From positions 4,407,001-4,471,000 of the forward strand of contig NZ_CP133782.1 in the NCBI RefSeq assembly GCF_034351645.1: a DNA stretch of 64,000 nt, in the 5' to 3' direction. A program made the position numbers and the translations under genes. Of this stretch, positions 1 through 9,186 are shown piece by piece; the stretch's first letter is position 1, and each line of letters begins with the position of its first letter. The DNA comes from Pseudomonas sp. DC1.2 (GTDB taxonomy: Bacteria > Pseudomonadota > Gammaproteobacteria > Pseudomonadales > Pseudomonadaceae). The notes under the pieces were generated by a model, which worked only from the letters and a program-made list of their open reading frames with translations, did not search any database and had not been told where the DNA came from.

Positions 1-43
1 AGTCTTGAAGCGGGATCATGGGCAATCCTTAGTCCATAAGTGA

Positions 44-478
44 TCAGGAAGTCGCTATTAAGGAGGCTCGATAAAACGGCAGGATCAGGTCCCGTGTCAA
101 TGGCGCCAGCGTGACATCGCCGTCGGTGGCCGGATCGATCCAGCGCACCTCTTCGATCTCTGCCGCAGGTGTCACGCCGGAATCAATCGTCAGTTGAAAA
201 AGTTCGGCGTGTACGACAAAACCCGGCTCATTGACAGCCGGTGCCGAAAATTGCCCCAGGTAGGTCGCATGCGCCGGATCGACAACCAGCCCCAACTCTT
301 CTTCGAGCTCGCGGGCGAGGGCTTGGAGCGGTTGCTCATGCGACTCGATCTTGCCGCCCGGCTGCATGAACGCCTCGGTGCCGCGCTTGCGTACCAGCAG
401 CGTGCGACCGTCGGGCCCGATCAGCAACGCGGCGGCAATACGAATAAGACGAGGCGAAGCGGTGGGTGCAATGGTCAT
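44..478 (-). CDS. Nudix hydrolase
   Basis: A 144-residue Nudix-fold pyrophosphohydrolase. A complete Nudix box lies at about residues 42-64: a Gly, five residues, Glu, seven residues, then REL-EEELGL, so the metal-binding glutamates are intact. The family hydrolyses nucleoside diphosphates linked to other groups (oxidised nucleotides, sugar nucleotides and similar); the sequence does not identify the substrate. Length is normal for a single-domain Nudix protein and no signal peptide is visible. It lies 73 bases downstream of the response regulator gene on the same strand and could be read through from it. The domain call is secure; the role is unknown. Confidence 0.9.
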   Translation of the reverse strand: MTIAPTASPRLIRIAAALLIGPDGRTLLVRKRGTEAFMQPGGKIESHEQPLQALARELEEELGLVVDPAHATYLGQFSAPAVNEPGFVVHAELFQLTIDSGVTPAAEIEEVRWIDPATDGDVTLAPLTRDLILPFYRASLIATS

Positions 479-551
479 GGGCGGACGTAGCCTTGGTTAA
501 AAAGCCACAAGGATCACATGGCGCGAGGGGTTCGTCACCTGTGAAAAAACA

Positions 552-1943
552 TCATGCGAGCGCGCCCCCAGGCTTCAGTGGCGCCTGCAAGGTGGGGTTT
601 TCCACAACGGAGGAGTCCGCCGGTATTTTCACAAAGATGCTGTACCGAGCGCCTTCCATCGCTTCGAAGGCGATCAACTTGTCTACCAGCGGCGCGTTCA
701 ATACCTTGCCCGCATTCAGCAGCAACATGCCGTTATCGGCGTTAAGGTTGCGTGCCAGAATCATGCCCGTCGCCAGATCCCGTGTGGTCAGTACCTTGAC
801 CGATGGGTCGGCCAACGTCACATCACTGAGGTAGGCAGAACAGACGTGAATGAAGTCCTCCACCAGTGCCGGGTCGTAGAGACGCCCGGCATAGCTGCGG
901 ATATACACCAGCGCTTCATCGCTGTTCATCTGCCGTTCAAGGATCAGCCCGCGTTGCAGCTCGATAAAGTCCACCGCCAGTTTTAACAAGCGCGATCCGA
1001 ACGGAATCGCCTCGCCCTTGAGTCGATCAGGAAAACCGCTGCCGTCCCAGCGTTCCTGATGGTGCAGGATCAGACGAGCCGCATCTTTCATCGGGTCGAG
1101 GGTCATCAACAGTGACTCACTCTGTTTCGGATACGCGCGATAGCGGTCACGTTCGATGTGATGCAGCAGGTCCGAGGGCGTACTCATCATGCTGTCGGTC
1201 CAGCTCAGCTTGCCAATGTTGTAAAGCGCGGCGGCCATGGTCAGGTCGCGGCTGGAGCCCTCGTCCACCCCATGCAGTTTGCAGTACACCCGCACCAGCT
1301 CGATGATCTGGCGATTGGTCTGCTTGGCAGGTGGCAGGCGTAGATTGGCCAGCAACGAGAACACCTCGGTGCCGGTGGCATAGCTGCGTTTGAGCTCTTC
1401 ATAGGCCAGGTCGAGCATGTCGGCGGTCTGTTGCAATTCGCTGGTGCGGGCCGCAACGTGTTTTTCCAGGGTGGTATTGAGGGTTTTCAACTGGTCGTTC
1501 TGCTGCCGGGTCAGTTGCAGCAAACGCTGACGCTCACGCTCGGAATGTTGATGATCCAGGGCCTGACGCAGGGTCAGGAGCATCTCCTCGTCGTTCCAGG
1601 GTTTGCTGATGTAGCGGTGGATCTGGCCCTCGTTGATGGCCTTGATGATCGTCGGTAGGTCCGCGTAACCGGTGAGCAGAATGCGCGTGGTCTGCGGGTA
1701 ATGCTGATGGATGTTGGCCAGCAGCGTAGCGCCATCCATCGCGGGCATGCGGGCATCACTCATCACCAGATCGATGGTGTGCTGCGCCATGATCTCCAGC
1801 GCCTGAGCACCGCTGGTGGCCAGTAGCACCTCGTAGGGCTGGCCGCGTAAAAGGCGACGCAGGCTGTTGAGGATTGACTCCTCGTCATCGACCAGCAACA
1901 CCTTGGTTTTTCCGGTAAAAGTCGTGGGGAGTTGCTCTTCCAT
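552..1943 (-). CDS. Response regulator with degenerate HD-GYP domain
   Basis: A 463-residue two-component regulator. An N-terminal REC domain (about residues 12-130) has the acidic pair D19/D20, phospho-acceptor D63 in SDARMP, and K114. A coiled-coil linker follows (about 135-185), then an HD-GYP-like domain (about 190-370). Active HD-GYP phosphodiesterases break down c-di-GMP using a metal-bound HD pair. Here the HDIGK position reads YNIGK (241-245), so both metal ligands are replaced. HHQER (294-298) is kept and GYP has become GFP (303-305). I infer an inactive or altered output, perhaps binding only. It is transcribed divergently from the c-di-GMP operon starting near 2.2 kb, which suggests a shared circuit. 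Confidence 0.88.
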   Translation of the reverse strand: MEEQLPTTFTGKTKVLLVDDEESILNSLRRLLRGQPYEVLLATSGAQALEIMAQHTIDLVMSDARMPAMDGATLLANIHQHYPQTTRILLTGYADLPTIIKAINEGQIHRYISKPWNDEEMLLTLRQALDHQHSERERQRLLQLTRQQNDQLKTLNTTLEKHVAARTSELQQTADMLDLAYEELKRSYATGTEVFSLLANLRLPPAKQTNRQIIELVRVYCKLHGVDEGSSRDLTMAAALYNIGKLSWTDSMMSTPSDLLHHIERDRYRAYPKQSESLLMTLDPMKDAARLILHHQERWDGSGFPDRLKGEAIPFGSRLLKLAVDFIELQRGLILERQMNSDEALVYIRSYAGRLYDPALVEDFIHVCSAYLSDVTLADPSVKVLTTRDLATGMILARNLNADNGMLLLNAGKVLNAPLVDKLIAFEAMEGARYSIFVKIPADSSVVENPTLQAPLKPGGALA

Positions 1944-2158
1944 GGCGTCACCTCAATTAAAACGGGCCTCGTGTTACGCCGGCACCGGGCAAACGTACAC
2001 TTTTGCTGGAGCCTGAATAACAGGCTAGATGATTTTGCAGCACGCCCTGTAAATAATTCCTTCACTCGGGCGCAGTCCAAGTAAGAGAACTATGCTCAGC
2101 GGACGCCAATCCATAATTTTTAACCGTTCGGCCAGGTAATCAGGGGAAGGATGCCCTT

Positions 2159-2206
2159 ATGAACACACCGTTTCAGGCGGCTATCGATTCAGGCGTCTGC
2201 CTATGA
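2159..2206 (+). CDS. Possible 15-residue leader ORF coupled to the c-di-GMP operon
   Basis: A 16-codon reading frame (15 residues plus stop) starts at an ATG preceded by a strong Shine-Dalgarno, GGAAGGA, about 8 bases upstream. Its TGA overlaps the ATG at 2203 as ATGA, the same junction seen at three of the four junctions in the operon behind it. The 2203 start has no good Shine-Dalgarno of its own, which fits re-initiation after translation of this short frame. No peptide family is recognised and the coding potential of 15 codons cannot be judged alone. It may be a coupling or leader ORF, or chance. Confidence 0.35.
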   Translation: MNTPFQAAIDSGVCL

Positions 2207-4503
2207 GTACGCCGCTTGCCCCGAGCAACCGGCGAATCCTCATCGTCGACGACACCGCGTCGATCCATCAGGATTTCGCAAAGATTCTCAGTCCGCCGTC
2301 GGTCGATAACGACAGCCTGGACAGCACCGAAATGGCCCTCTTCGGCGGCACGGCCGCTGTTGCGCTGCAAAGCTTCATACTCGACTCGGCGTTCCAGGGG
2401 CTTGAAGCGCTGAATAAAGTCGAAGCCGCGCTGGCCAACGACCGGCCCTACGCCATGGCTTTTATCGACATGCGTATGCCGCCCGGCTGGGACGGCCTGC
2501 AAACCATCGAACGGCTGTGGCAGGTCGATCCCAAGCTCCAAGTAGCGCTGTGTACGGCTTACTCCGACTATTCGTGGGAAGACATCGACGAACGCCTTGA
2601 GCTTGGCGATCGTTTGTTGATCCTGAAAAAGCCTTTCGACGCCATCGAAATTCGTCAGATGGCCAGTGCGCTCACGGCCAAATGGCAAATGACCGAAGAG
2701 GCGGCGCTGAAGATGTCCATGCTCGAACAAGCGGTCGAAGCGCGCACCCTGGAGCTGTCCGACGCCAACATCATCGTGCAGAACAGCCCGACCATTTTGT
2801 ACCGACTGCGGGGCGAGCCATCGTTTAGGTTGATGTACATTTCCCACAACATCACCCGGTACGGTCACGTCGCGGCGCAACTGGTGGCGTCAGCCAATTG
2901 GTCCAAAGAGCTGATCCACCCGGACGATCTGTCAAAGATCGACACCGCCATGGCACGCGTGCTGAATCGGCATGCCGAGGGCGCTACCATTGAGTTTCGC
3001 CTGCGCACTGGCGACGACGCCTGGCGCTGGGTCGAAAACCGTTACATTCCGGTGCGTGATGCTGAAGGTCGTTTACTGGAAGTCGAAGGCATCATCCTCG
3101 ACATCACTGAACGCAAAGCCGCCGAAGAGAAAATCGCCCTGCTGGCCCGCACCGACGGGCTGACCGGACTCGCCAACCGCGCGACCTTGATCGAGCGACT
3201 GCACCAGGCGTTCGCGGCGACACGCCGAGGCGCCGCCGCGTTTGCGGTGTTTTACCTGGACCTGGACCACTTCAAGCGCATCAACGACACCCTCGGCCAC
3301 CCGGTGGGTGATTTGCTGCTGCAAGAGGTCGCCCGCAGGATCAAAGCCTGCGTGCGCGAAAACGACGTGGTCGCACGCCTGGGCGGTGATGAGTTCGCGA
3401 TGTTACAGCTCGATGTCAGCGACCCTACCCAGTCTGCTGCGCTGGCGGACAAGGTTCGAGATGCCCTGGTCCAGCCTTACTCGCTGGCCGGAAACGAGGT
3501 CCATGCCTCGATCAGCATTGGCATCAGCAGTTGCACCCCGGACATCGTCAGCGCCGACAGCCTGCTGACCCAGGCCGACATGGCGCTCTATCGCTCCAAG
3601 GAGCAGGGCCGCAACCAGTACCACTTCCATTGCGAGGAGATCAATCAAGAAGTGCTTGAGCGCATGACCATTACCAGCGACCTGAAAGCCGCCATTGAAC
3701 ACGAAGAACTCGAACTCAATTACTGGCCGGAAGTGGACCTGCGCACCGGCAAGATTCTCGGCATGGAAGCTCAGGTCAGCTGGAATCATCCAGAGCGCGG
3801 CCTGCTTGAGGGGCCGGCGTTCCTGCCGGCCGCCGAGAAAACCGGGACCATCGTTGCCCTCGGCCACTGGGTACTGGACCGTGCCTGCCAGCAGATGCGC
3901 CAGTGGCGCGACGCAGGCATGGCGCCTCCGGTGATCGCCATCAAGTTGTCCCTGGCCCAGCTCAAGAGCGGTGCCGAGCTGATCTATGACGTGCTGCGCA
4001 CCACTGCGCGCTGGGAGCTGTGCCCATGGGACCTGCGCTTTGACGTCACCGAAGCGACCCTGGCCCAGACCAAATGGACCCACAACGATGTGCTGCCACG
4101 CCTGCGAGAGCTGGGGGTGAAGATCGCCATTGACGACTTCGGCACCGAATATTCCTCGTTTGACTACCTCAAGACCTATCAGGTCAATCACCTGAAACTC
4201 ACCCAGGCCTTCATCGACAACGCCGCCCAGGATCCAGACAGCGCAAACACCTTGCTCGCTATCATCAACTTTGCCCGTGATGTGGGGATCGGCATCATCG
4301 CCGAAGGGGTCGAAACCCAAGAGCAACGCACTTCGCTGATGGCCACCGGTTCACCGATGAATGCTCAGGGTTATTTCTTCAGCAAAGCAGTCAGCAGCCA
4401 ACAGGCCGCTGAACTGCTGAAGGCCGGAAGCATCGTACCCACGGGTCACGAAACCATTATGGCCCTGGACGAACTTCGGCGTTCAAAGGAGGACCGCGGA
4501 TGA
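2203..4503 (+). CDS. REC-PAS-GGDEF-EAL regulator, probable diguanylate cyclase
   Basis: A 766-residue protein, first of a five-gene operon. An atypical REC domain (about 1-160) carries a roughly 30-residue insertion after the acidic patch, with D89 as likely phospho-acceptor and K142/K143. A PAS/PAC segment follows (about 190-305), then GGDEF (about 312-475) with an intact GGDEF motif at 394-398 and a REND inhibitory (RxxD) site at 385-388. The C-terminal EAL domain is damaged: EALxRW reads EAQVSW (522-527), the usual Asn of the SVN motif is Lys, and DDFGTGYSS reads DDFGTEYSS (644-652). I infer diguanylate cyclase activity with an EAL domain that no longer cleaves c-di-GMP. Its stop overlaps the next start (ATGA). 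Confidence 0.9.
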   Translation: MSTPLAPSNRRILIVDDTASIHQDFAKILSPPSVDNDSLDSTEMALFGGTAAVALQSFILDSAFQGLEALNKVEAALANDRPYAMAFIDMRMPPGWDGLQTIERLWQVDPKLQVALCTAYSDYSWEDIDERLELGDRLLILKKPFDAIEIRQMASALTAKWQMTEEAALKMSMLEQAVEARTLELSDANIIVQNSPTILYRLRGEPSFRLMYISHNITRYGHVAAQLVASANWSKELIHPDDLSKIDTAMARVLNRHAEGATIEFRLRTGDDAWRWVENRYIPVRDAEGRLLEVEGIILDITERKAAEEKIALLARTDGLTGLANRATLIERLHQAFAATRRGAAAFAVFYLDLDHFKRINDTLGHPVGDLLLQEVARRIKACVRENDVVARLGGDEFAMLQLDVSDPTQSAALADKVRDALVQPYSLAGNEVHASISIGISSCTPDIVSADSLLTQADMALYRSKEQGRNQYHFHCEEINQEVLERMTITSDLKAAIEHEELELNYWPEVDLRTGKILGMEAQVSWNHPERGLLEGPAFLPAAEKTGTIVALGHWVLDRACQQMRQWRDAGMAPPVIAIKLSLAQLKSGAELIYDVLRTTARWELCPWDLRFDVTEATLAQTKWTHNDVLPRLRELGVKIAIDDFGTEYSSFDYLKTYQVNHLKLTQAFIDNAAQDPDSANTLLAIINFARDVGIGIIAEGVETQEQRTSLMATGSPMNAQGYFFSKAVSSQQAAELLKAGSIVPTGHETIMALDELRRSKEDRG

Positions 4504-6374
4504 AAACACCTTTCGTGCGGACCAACCGGCGCATCCTGATCATCGATGACACGCCCTCGATCCATGAGGACTTTCGCAAAATCCTCGCCCCCGACGTGCA
4601 AGGGGAACAGAACTTGGCCGGCGCCGAAGAAGCGCTGTTCGGCACGCAGCCACCTGACCGGCTGACCTTTGAACTCGACTCCGCCTACCAGGGGCAGGAA
4701 GCCCTGGAGCTGGTTAAACGCGCCAAGGCCGAAGGTCGTCCCTATGCCATGGCGTTCACCGACATGCGCATGCCGCCGGGATGGGACGGCCTGGAAACCA
4801 TCGAAGCGCTGTGGAAAGCCGACCCCCACCTGCAAATTGCACTGTGCACCGCCTATTCGGATTACAGCTGGGAAGCCATGGCCGAGCGGCTCGAATTCGG
4901 CGATCAGTTGCTGGTACTGAAAAAGCCTTTCGACAGCCTGGAAATCCGTCAAATGGCCAGCGCCCTGACCTGGAAGTGGCAGATGGCACAGGACGCGGCG
5001 ATGAAAGTGCTGAGCCTGGAACAGACCATCGAGGCCAGGGTGCATGAGCTGCTCAAGGTTTCGCACCTGCTGCAATACGACGTCCTCACCGAGTTGCCCA
5101 ACAGCACGTTGCTCGGTGACCGCTTGAACCAGGGGTTGGCCTTGTCCCGACGTCATGACAAACAAATGGCCGTGATGTTTCTGGGGCTGGACCGCTTCAA
5201 GCGCATCAACAATGCTCTGGGCCATCCGGCCGGAGACGAGGTACTTAAACGGGTCGGGCAGAATCTGGTCGCCAGCGTGCGTGAATCTGACTCGGTGTTT
5301 CGCTACGGTTCCGATGAGTTCGTGGTGATCCTGGCTGACATCCGCCATCCCCAGCAAACCAAGGGCATTGCCGAAAAACTCTTGAAGGCCGTCAGCGCTC
5401 CCCGGCATATCGCCGGCCACGATCTGAGCGTGACCGCCAGCGTGGGGATCAGCATTTACCCCGAGGACGGCCTGGACGCCATCCTGCTGATCAAAAAAGC
5501 CGAAACCGCGATGCATAACGTCAAGGAGAGCGGCCCGAACGATTACCGCTTTTTCATTGAGGACATGAACCAGCGCGCACGGGACCAACAGAGCATCGAG
5601 TCGGGCATTCGCCAAGCCTTGGAACGAAATGAGTTTGTGCTGCACTACCAGCCGAAACTGAACCTGAACAGTGGCCGGGTGGTGGGCGCCGAGGCCTTGA
5701 TTCGCTGGCAAAAACCGGGACACAGCCTGATTTACCCGACAGATTTCATTGCCGTTGCCGAAGACAGCGGCTTGATCGTGCCGCTGAGCAAATGGGTGTT
5801 GGCTGAGGCCTGTCGTCAGGCCTGTGCCTGGCAAGCAGCCGGGCTGCCGAAAATCTGCCTGTCGGTGAACATGTCGGCCATCGATTTCCGTCAACGCGGA
5901 TTTGTCGAAGGCATCGAACAGATCCTTCAGCAGACGGGTCTGGAACCGGCCTTGCTGGAGTTGGAAATCACCGAAGGGATATTGATGCAGAACGTCGACG
6001 CCACCGTCACCGCCCTGAACCGGATCAAGGCCTTGGGAGTCAGGCTGGCCATCGATGACTTCGGCACCGGTTATTCCAGCCTGAGCTACCTGCAACGCTT
6101 CCCCATCGATGTGCTGAAGATCGATCAGTCGTTCATCAGTGGCCTGAGCAGCGACAGTGCCGACGCAGCGCTGGTCAGCGCTATTATCAGCTTGGGCAAA
6201 AGCCTCAATCTGACCGTGATTGCCGAGGGTGTGGAGACACTTGAACAGCTGAATTTCCTCAAGGCCCACCAGTGCGAAGAAGGTCAGGGTTATTACTTCA
6301 GCAGAGCCGTAACGCCGGCTGTATTTGCGCAGTTCCTCACGTCCGTAAAACCGCTGCCACCCGCAGAGACATGA
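4500..6374 (+). CDS. REC-GGDEF-EAL regulator, probable c-di-GMP phosphodiesterase
   Basis: A 624-residue paralogue of the preceding gene without the PAS domain. The REC domain (about 1-160, acceptor D88) shares the same unusual insertion. The GGDEF domain is altered to GSDEF (270-274), although the RESD inhibitory site (261-264) is kept. The EAL domain is intact: EALIRW (398-403), SVNMS, the ELEITE segment, DDFGTGYSS, LKIDQSFI and AEGVE are all present. I infer a phosphodiesterase with a weak, inactive or GTP-sensing GGDEF domain, the opposite polarity to its neighbour. It overlaps the upstream gene by 4 bases and is followed after 44 bases by the peroxidase-like gene. Confidence 0.9.
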   Translation: MKTPFVRTNRRILIIDDTPSIHEDFRKILAPDVQGEQNLAGAEEALFGTQPPDRLTFELDSAYQGQEALELVKRAKAEGRPYAMAFTDMRMPPGWDGLETIEALWKADPHLQIALCTAYSDYSWEAMAERLEFGDQLLVLKKPFDSLEIRQMASALTWKWQMAQDAAMKVLSLEQTIEARVHELLKVSHLLQYDVLTELPNSTLLGDRLNQGLALSRRHDKQMAVMFLGLDRFKRINNALGHPAGDEVLKRVGQNLVASVRESDSVFRYGSDEFVVILADIRHPQQTKGIAEKLLKAVSAPRHIAGHDLSVTASVGISIYPEDGLDAILLIKKAETAMHNVKESGPNDYRFFIEDMNQRARDQQSIESGIRQALERNEFVLHYQPKLNLNSGRVVGAEALIRWQKPGHSLIYPTDFIAVAEDSGLIVPLSKWVLAEACRQACAWQAAGLPKICLSVNMSAIDFRQRGFVEGIEQILQQTGLEPALLELEITEGILMQNVDATVTALNRIKALGVRLAIDDFGTGYSSLSYLQRFPIDVLKIDQSFISGLSSDSADAALVSAIISLGKSLNLTVIAEGVETLEQLNFLKAHQCEEGQGYYFSRAVTPAVFAQFLTSVKPLPPAET

Positions 6375-6418
6375 GCCTCGCGCAACAACACCCAGGTCAA
6401 ACGCCAAGGATATTTGCG

Positions 6419-7378
6419 ATGTTGCCTTACCGTGCCTTCTTGCTCTCACTCTGTGTATTGACCGTCAGCCTGACCACTGGTGCCGCGCCGCTGGACGAAC
6501 CGCTCAAGCCGTTGCCGGCAGTGCCTCAGCAGGACCCTCAGCGGGTTGAGCTCGGTCGCCGGTTATTCAATGAACCTCGCTTATCGGTCAACAACAGCCT
6601 GGCCTGCGCCAGTTGCCATCGACTGGACAGCGGTGGCGCCGACAACAAGGCCTTTTCCATCGGCTTCAACGGCCAGCCGGTCGCCATCAACACCCCGAGT
6701 GTGTTCAACGCGAGCCTGAACTTCCGGCAATTCTGGAATGGCCGGGCCAGTACCCTGGAAGCGCAAGTCCACGAAGTGGTGCAAAGCCCCAACGAAATGG
6801 GCAGCAACTGGGAACACGTGGTGCAGACACTGAGCGCCGACCCGACCTATCACGCGGCATTCGCCAAGGCCTACTCGGACGGCGTCACCGTGGGCAATGT
6901 GCAAAATGCCCTGGCCACTTACGAGCGCACGCTGCTCAGCAGCCACTCGCGCTTTGATCAATACCTACTGGGCGACACCGATATTCTCTCGACCGATGAA
7001 AAATACGGTTACCAGCGATTCAAGGACTACGGCTGTATCTCTTGCCATCAAGGGGTGAACATCGGCGGCAACATGTTCCAGAAGTTCGGCGTCATGGGCG
7101 ACTATTTCAAGGCGCGGGGCAACCTCACTGAAAGCGACCTGGGACGCTATCTGGTGACCCGAGACGAAGAGGATCGCAATGTGTTCAAAGTCCCGAGCCT
7201 GCGCAACGTTGCCGTGACCGCGCCGTACTTCCATGACGCCTCGGCGAACACCCTCGAAGAAGCGGTGGACGTGATGTTCAAGTTCCAGCTCGGACGCATG
7301 CCTTCAGCCGACGACAAGGCGCTGATCGTTAAATTCCTCAAGACCCTGACCGGAGAATGGGAAGGCAAGCCGCTATGA
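6419..7378 (+). CDS. Exported di-heme cytochrome c peroxidase-like protein
   Basis: A 319-residue periplasmic protein of the CcpA/MauG di-heme family. The chosen ATG at 6419 has AAGGA about 8 bases upstream and begins a clear signal peptide (about 1-22, ending TTGAA). Two c-type heme sites are visible, CASCH (63-67) and CISCH (206-210), each in a conserved context (NTPSVFN; VPSLRNVAVTAPYFHD). Family members reduce hydrogen peroxide or oxidise protein-bound substrates. An upstream in-frame ATG at 6371 has a poorer ribosome site. It sits between a c-di-GMP regulator and a membrane sensor kinase, whose start overlaps its stop (ATGA), so a role in redox or peroxide input to signalling is an inference worth testing. 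Confidence 0.92.
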   Translation: MLPYRAFLLSLCVLTVSLTTGAAPLDEPLKPLPAVPQQDPQRVELGRRLFNEPRLSVNNSLACASCHRLDSGGADNKAFSIGFNGQPVAINTPSVFNASLNFRQFWNGRASTLEAQVHEVVQSPNEMGSNWEHVVQTLSADPTYHAAFAKAYSDGVTVGNVQNALATYERTLLSSHSRFDQYLLGDTDILSTDEKYGYQRFKDYGCISCHQGVNIGGNMFQKFGVMGDYFKARGNLTESDLGRYLVTRDEEDRNVFKVPSLRNVAVTAPYFHDASANTLEEAVDVMFKFQLGRMPSADDKALIVKFLKTLTGEWEGKPL

Positions 7379-9186
7379 AAATGTCACCACGCCGGAGCAT
7401 GGCACTGCTCAGTCTCGCGGCCCTGATCCTGGCCTCTACCCTGCTGTTTCTGTACCTAAAATCGAGTTCTGACCAGACCTCGACCTACGCCGAATCGCGG
7501 GACTTGATTGGCCAGATAAAACAGCTCAACGCGCAATGGGAAACCGAGATTCTCAAGGCCAGGATCGCCATCAACCACAACTATGATCCACTGGTCACGC
7601 CCCTGACCGAGATGACGCAAATGTGGGAGCGTTTCGACAGCATGCAATTGAGCCAGGGCCGCAACGACTCTCCCGCCTGGAAACGCAGCCGTGACGCCTA
7701 CCTGGCGGCCATCGAGGAAAAGACCCGATTGGTGGAACAGTTCAAATCCCACAACGCGGTGCTGCGCAACTCACTGGCGTTTTTGCCCAGCGCCGAGGAC
7801 GACATTCAGCAACCTCTGGCTCGACAGGTGGATGGCGACAAACTGCAATTGCAAAACATCGCCACCGACACCTATGACTTGCTGCTCAGTAGCCTAGAGT
7901 TTGCCCAAGTCACGTCTGACGACAAAGCCGCCGACATCCTGGTCGGGTTGAACAAACTGGGGGTCAACAAACTGCGGCTGCCGGAGCAGTTCCATGGCCC
8001 CATCGATCTTCTGAGCAGCCATATCGCGCTGATTGCGCGTGAACAACCGATCGTCAATCGACTGCTGGAAAACATTGAAGCCATCGCCGTGGCCGAACGC
8101 CTCGACGACATCACTCACCTGTTGAATCAGGATCAGCAACAGGCCGACGCGGTCGATCAGCGATACCACTTCTACATGCTGGTGTTCTCGGCACTGCTGG
8201 TCTTGGTGCTGCTGTACCTGGCGATCAGGCTGATGCGCAGTTTCACCGAAATCAATCGCGTCAACAAAGCGCTGCAAACCGCCAATGATGACCTTGAGCG
8301 GCGGGTCGAAGAACGCACCCGGGAACTCAAGGACACGCAGAGTGAACTGCTCGACACCGCGCGCCAGGCCGGCATGGCTGAGATCGCCACCAACGTGCTG
8401 CACAACGTCGGCAACGTCCTTAACAGCGTGAACATCTCCGCCGACTTGATCACCCGCAAACTGCGCAGCAGCAAAGCCCTTGGTCTGGGCAAGGCGATGC
8501 AATTGATCAACGAACATCCGACCGATCTGGGGCGCTTTCTGACCGAAGACGAAAAAGGCAAATTGCTCCCCGGCTACCTTAACCAACTGGTGGCCGCCAT
8601 CGACCTCGAACAACAGGGCATGACCGATGAACTGGCCCAACTGACCAAAAGCGTGGACCACATCAAGGACATCGTTGCCACTCAGCAGTCCTACGCGGGA
8701 GCTAACAGCCTGATGGAGCCGCTACGCATCAGTGAACTGCTGGAGGACGCTTTGCGCATGAACTCCGGTGCCCTGACACGCCACCATGTCACGGTGGTCA
8801 AGGAGTACGACGACGTACCGCAAGTGATGGGCGACAAGCATCGGCTGCTGCTGATTCTGATCAACCTGATCAGCAACGCCAAATACGCCATGTCCGACCT
8901 CAGCGACCGTGCGCGACAGATGACCCTGGGGGTGAAAATTGTCGACGACACGCTCCTGCAAATCAGCGTCAAGGATGACGGCGAAGGCATTCCCGAGGAA
9001 AACATGACACGCATTTTTGCCCACGGTTTTACCACCCGCCAGGAAGGCCACGGCTTCGGTTTGCATAGCTGCGCGCTGGCCGCCATCGAGATGAATGGCC
9101 ACCTCACTGCCCACAGTGACGGACCGGGCAAAGGCGCACAGTTCATCTTGCAAATCCCCCTGAAAACCGTGGCAGGTGACGCATGA
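7375..9186 (+). CDS. Membrane sensor histidine kinase
   Basis: A 603-residue inner-membrane kinase. TM1 (about 9-28) and TM2 (about 266-286) enclose a roughly 235-residue helical periplasmic region with no recognised ligand-binding signature. A coiled coil (about 290-330) leads to a divergent phosphorylation box with H343 in VLHNVGN, a non-canonical H-box class. The ATP-binding domain follows, with N-box (LISNAKYAM), DDGEGIP, and a GHGFGLH G2 box. There is no receiver domain of its own, so phosphate must go to other proteins; the three REC domains in the same operon are the obvious candidates. The start was set at the ATG overlapping the upstream TGA; an in-frame ATG 18 bases earlier is less likely. 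Confidence 0.9.
   Translation: MKMSPRRSMALLSLAALILASTLLFLYLKSSSDQTSTYAESRDLIGQIKQLNAQWETEILKARIAINHNYDPLVTPLTEMTQMWERFDSMQLSQGRNDSPAWKRSRDAYLAAIEEKTRLVEQFKSHNAVLRNSLAFLPSAEDDIQQPLARQVDGDKLQLQNIATDTYDLLLSSLEFAQVTSDDKAADILVGLNKLGVNKLRLPEQFHGPIDLLSSHIALIAREQPIVNRLLENIEAIAVAERLDDITHLLNQDQQQADAVDQRYHFYMLVFSALLVLVLLYLAIRLMRSFTEINRVNKALQTANDDLERRVEERTRELKDTQSELLDTARQAGMAEIATNVLHNVGNVLNSVNISADLITRKLRSSKALGLGKAMQLINEHPTDLGRFLTEDEKGKLLPGYLNQLVAAIDLEQQGMTDELAQLTKSVDHIKDIVATQQSYAGANSLMEPLRISELLEDALRMNSGALTRHHVTVVKEYDDVPQVMGDKHRLLLILINLISNAKYAMSDLSDRARQMTLGVKIVDDTLLQISVKDDGEGIPEENMTRIFAHGFTTRQEGHGFGLHSCALAAIEMNGHLTAHSDGPGKGAQFILQIPLKTVAGDA

Noticed and set aside
4446..6449. A 667-codon open frame on the minus strand opposite the REC-GGDEF-EAL gene
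   Set aside because: Composition is low-complexity and typical of a shadow frame; the plus-strand protein carries all the domain motifs.
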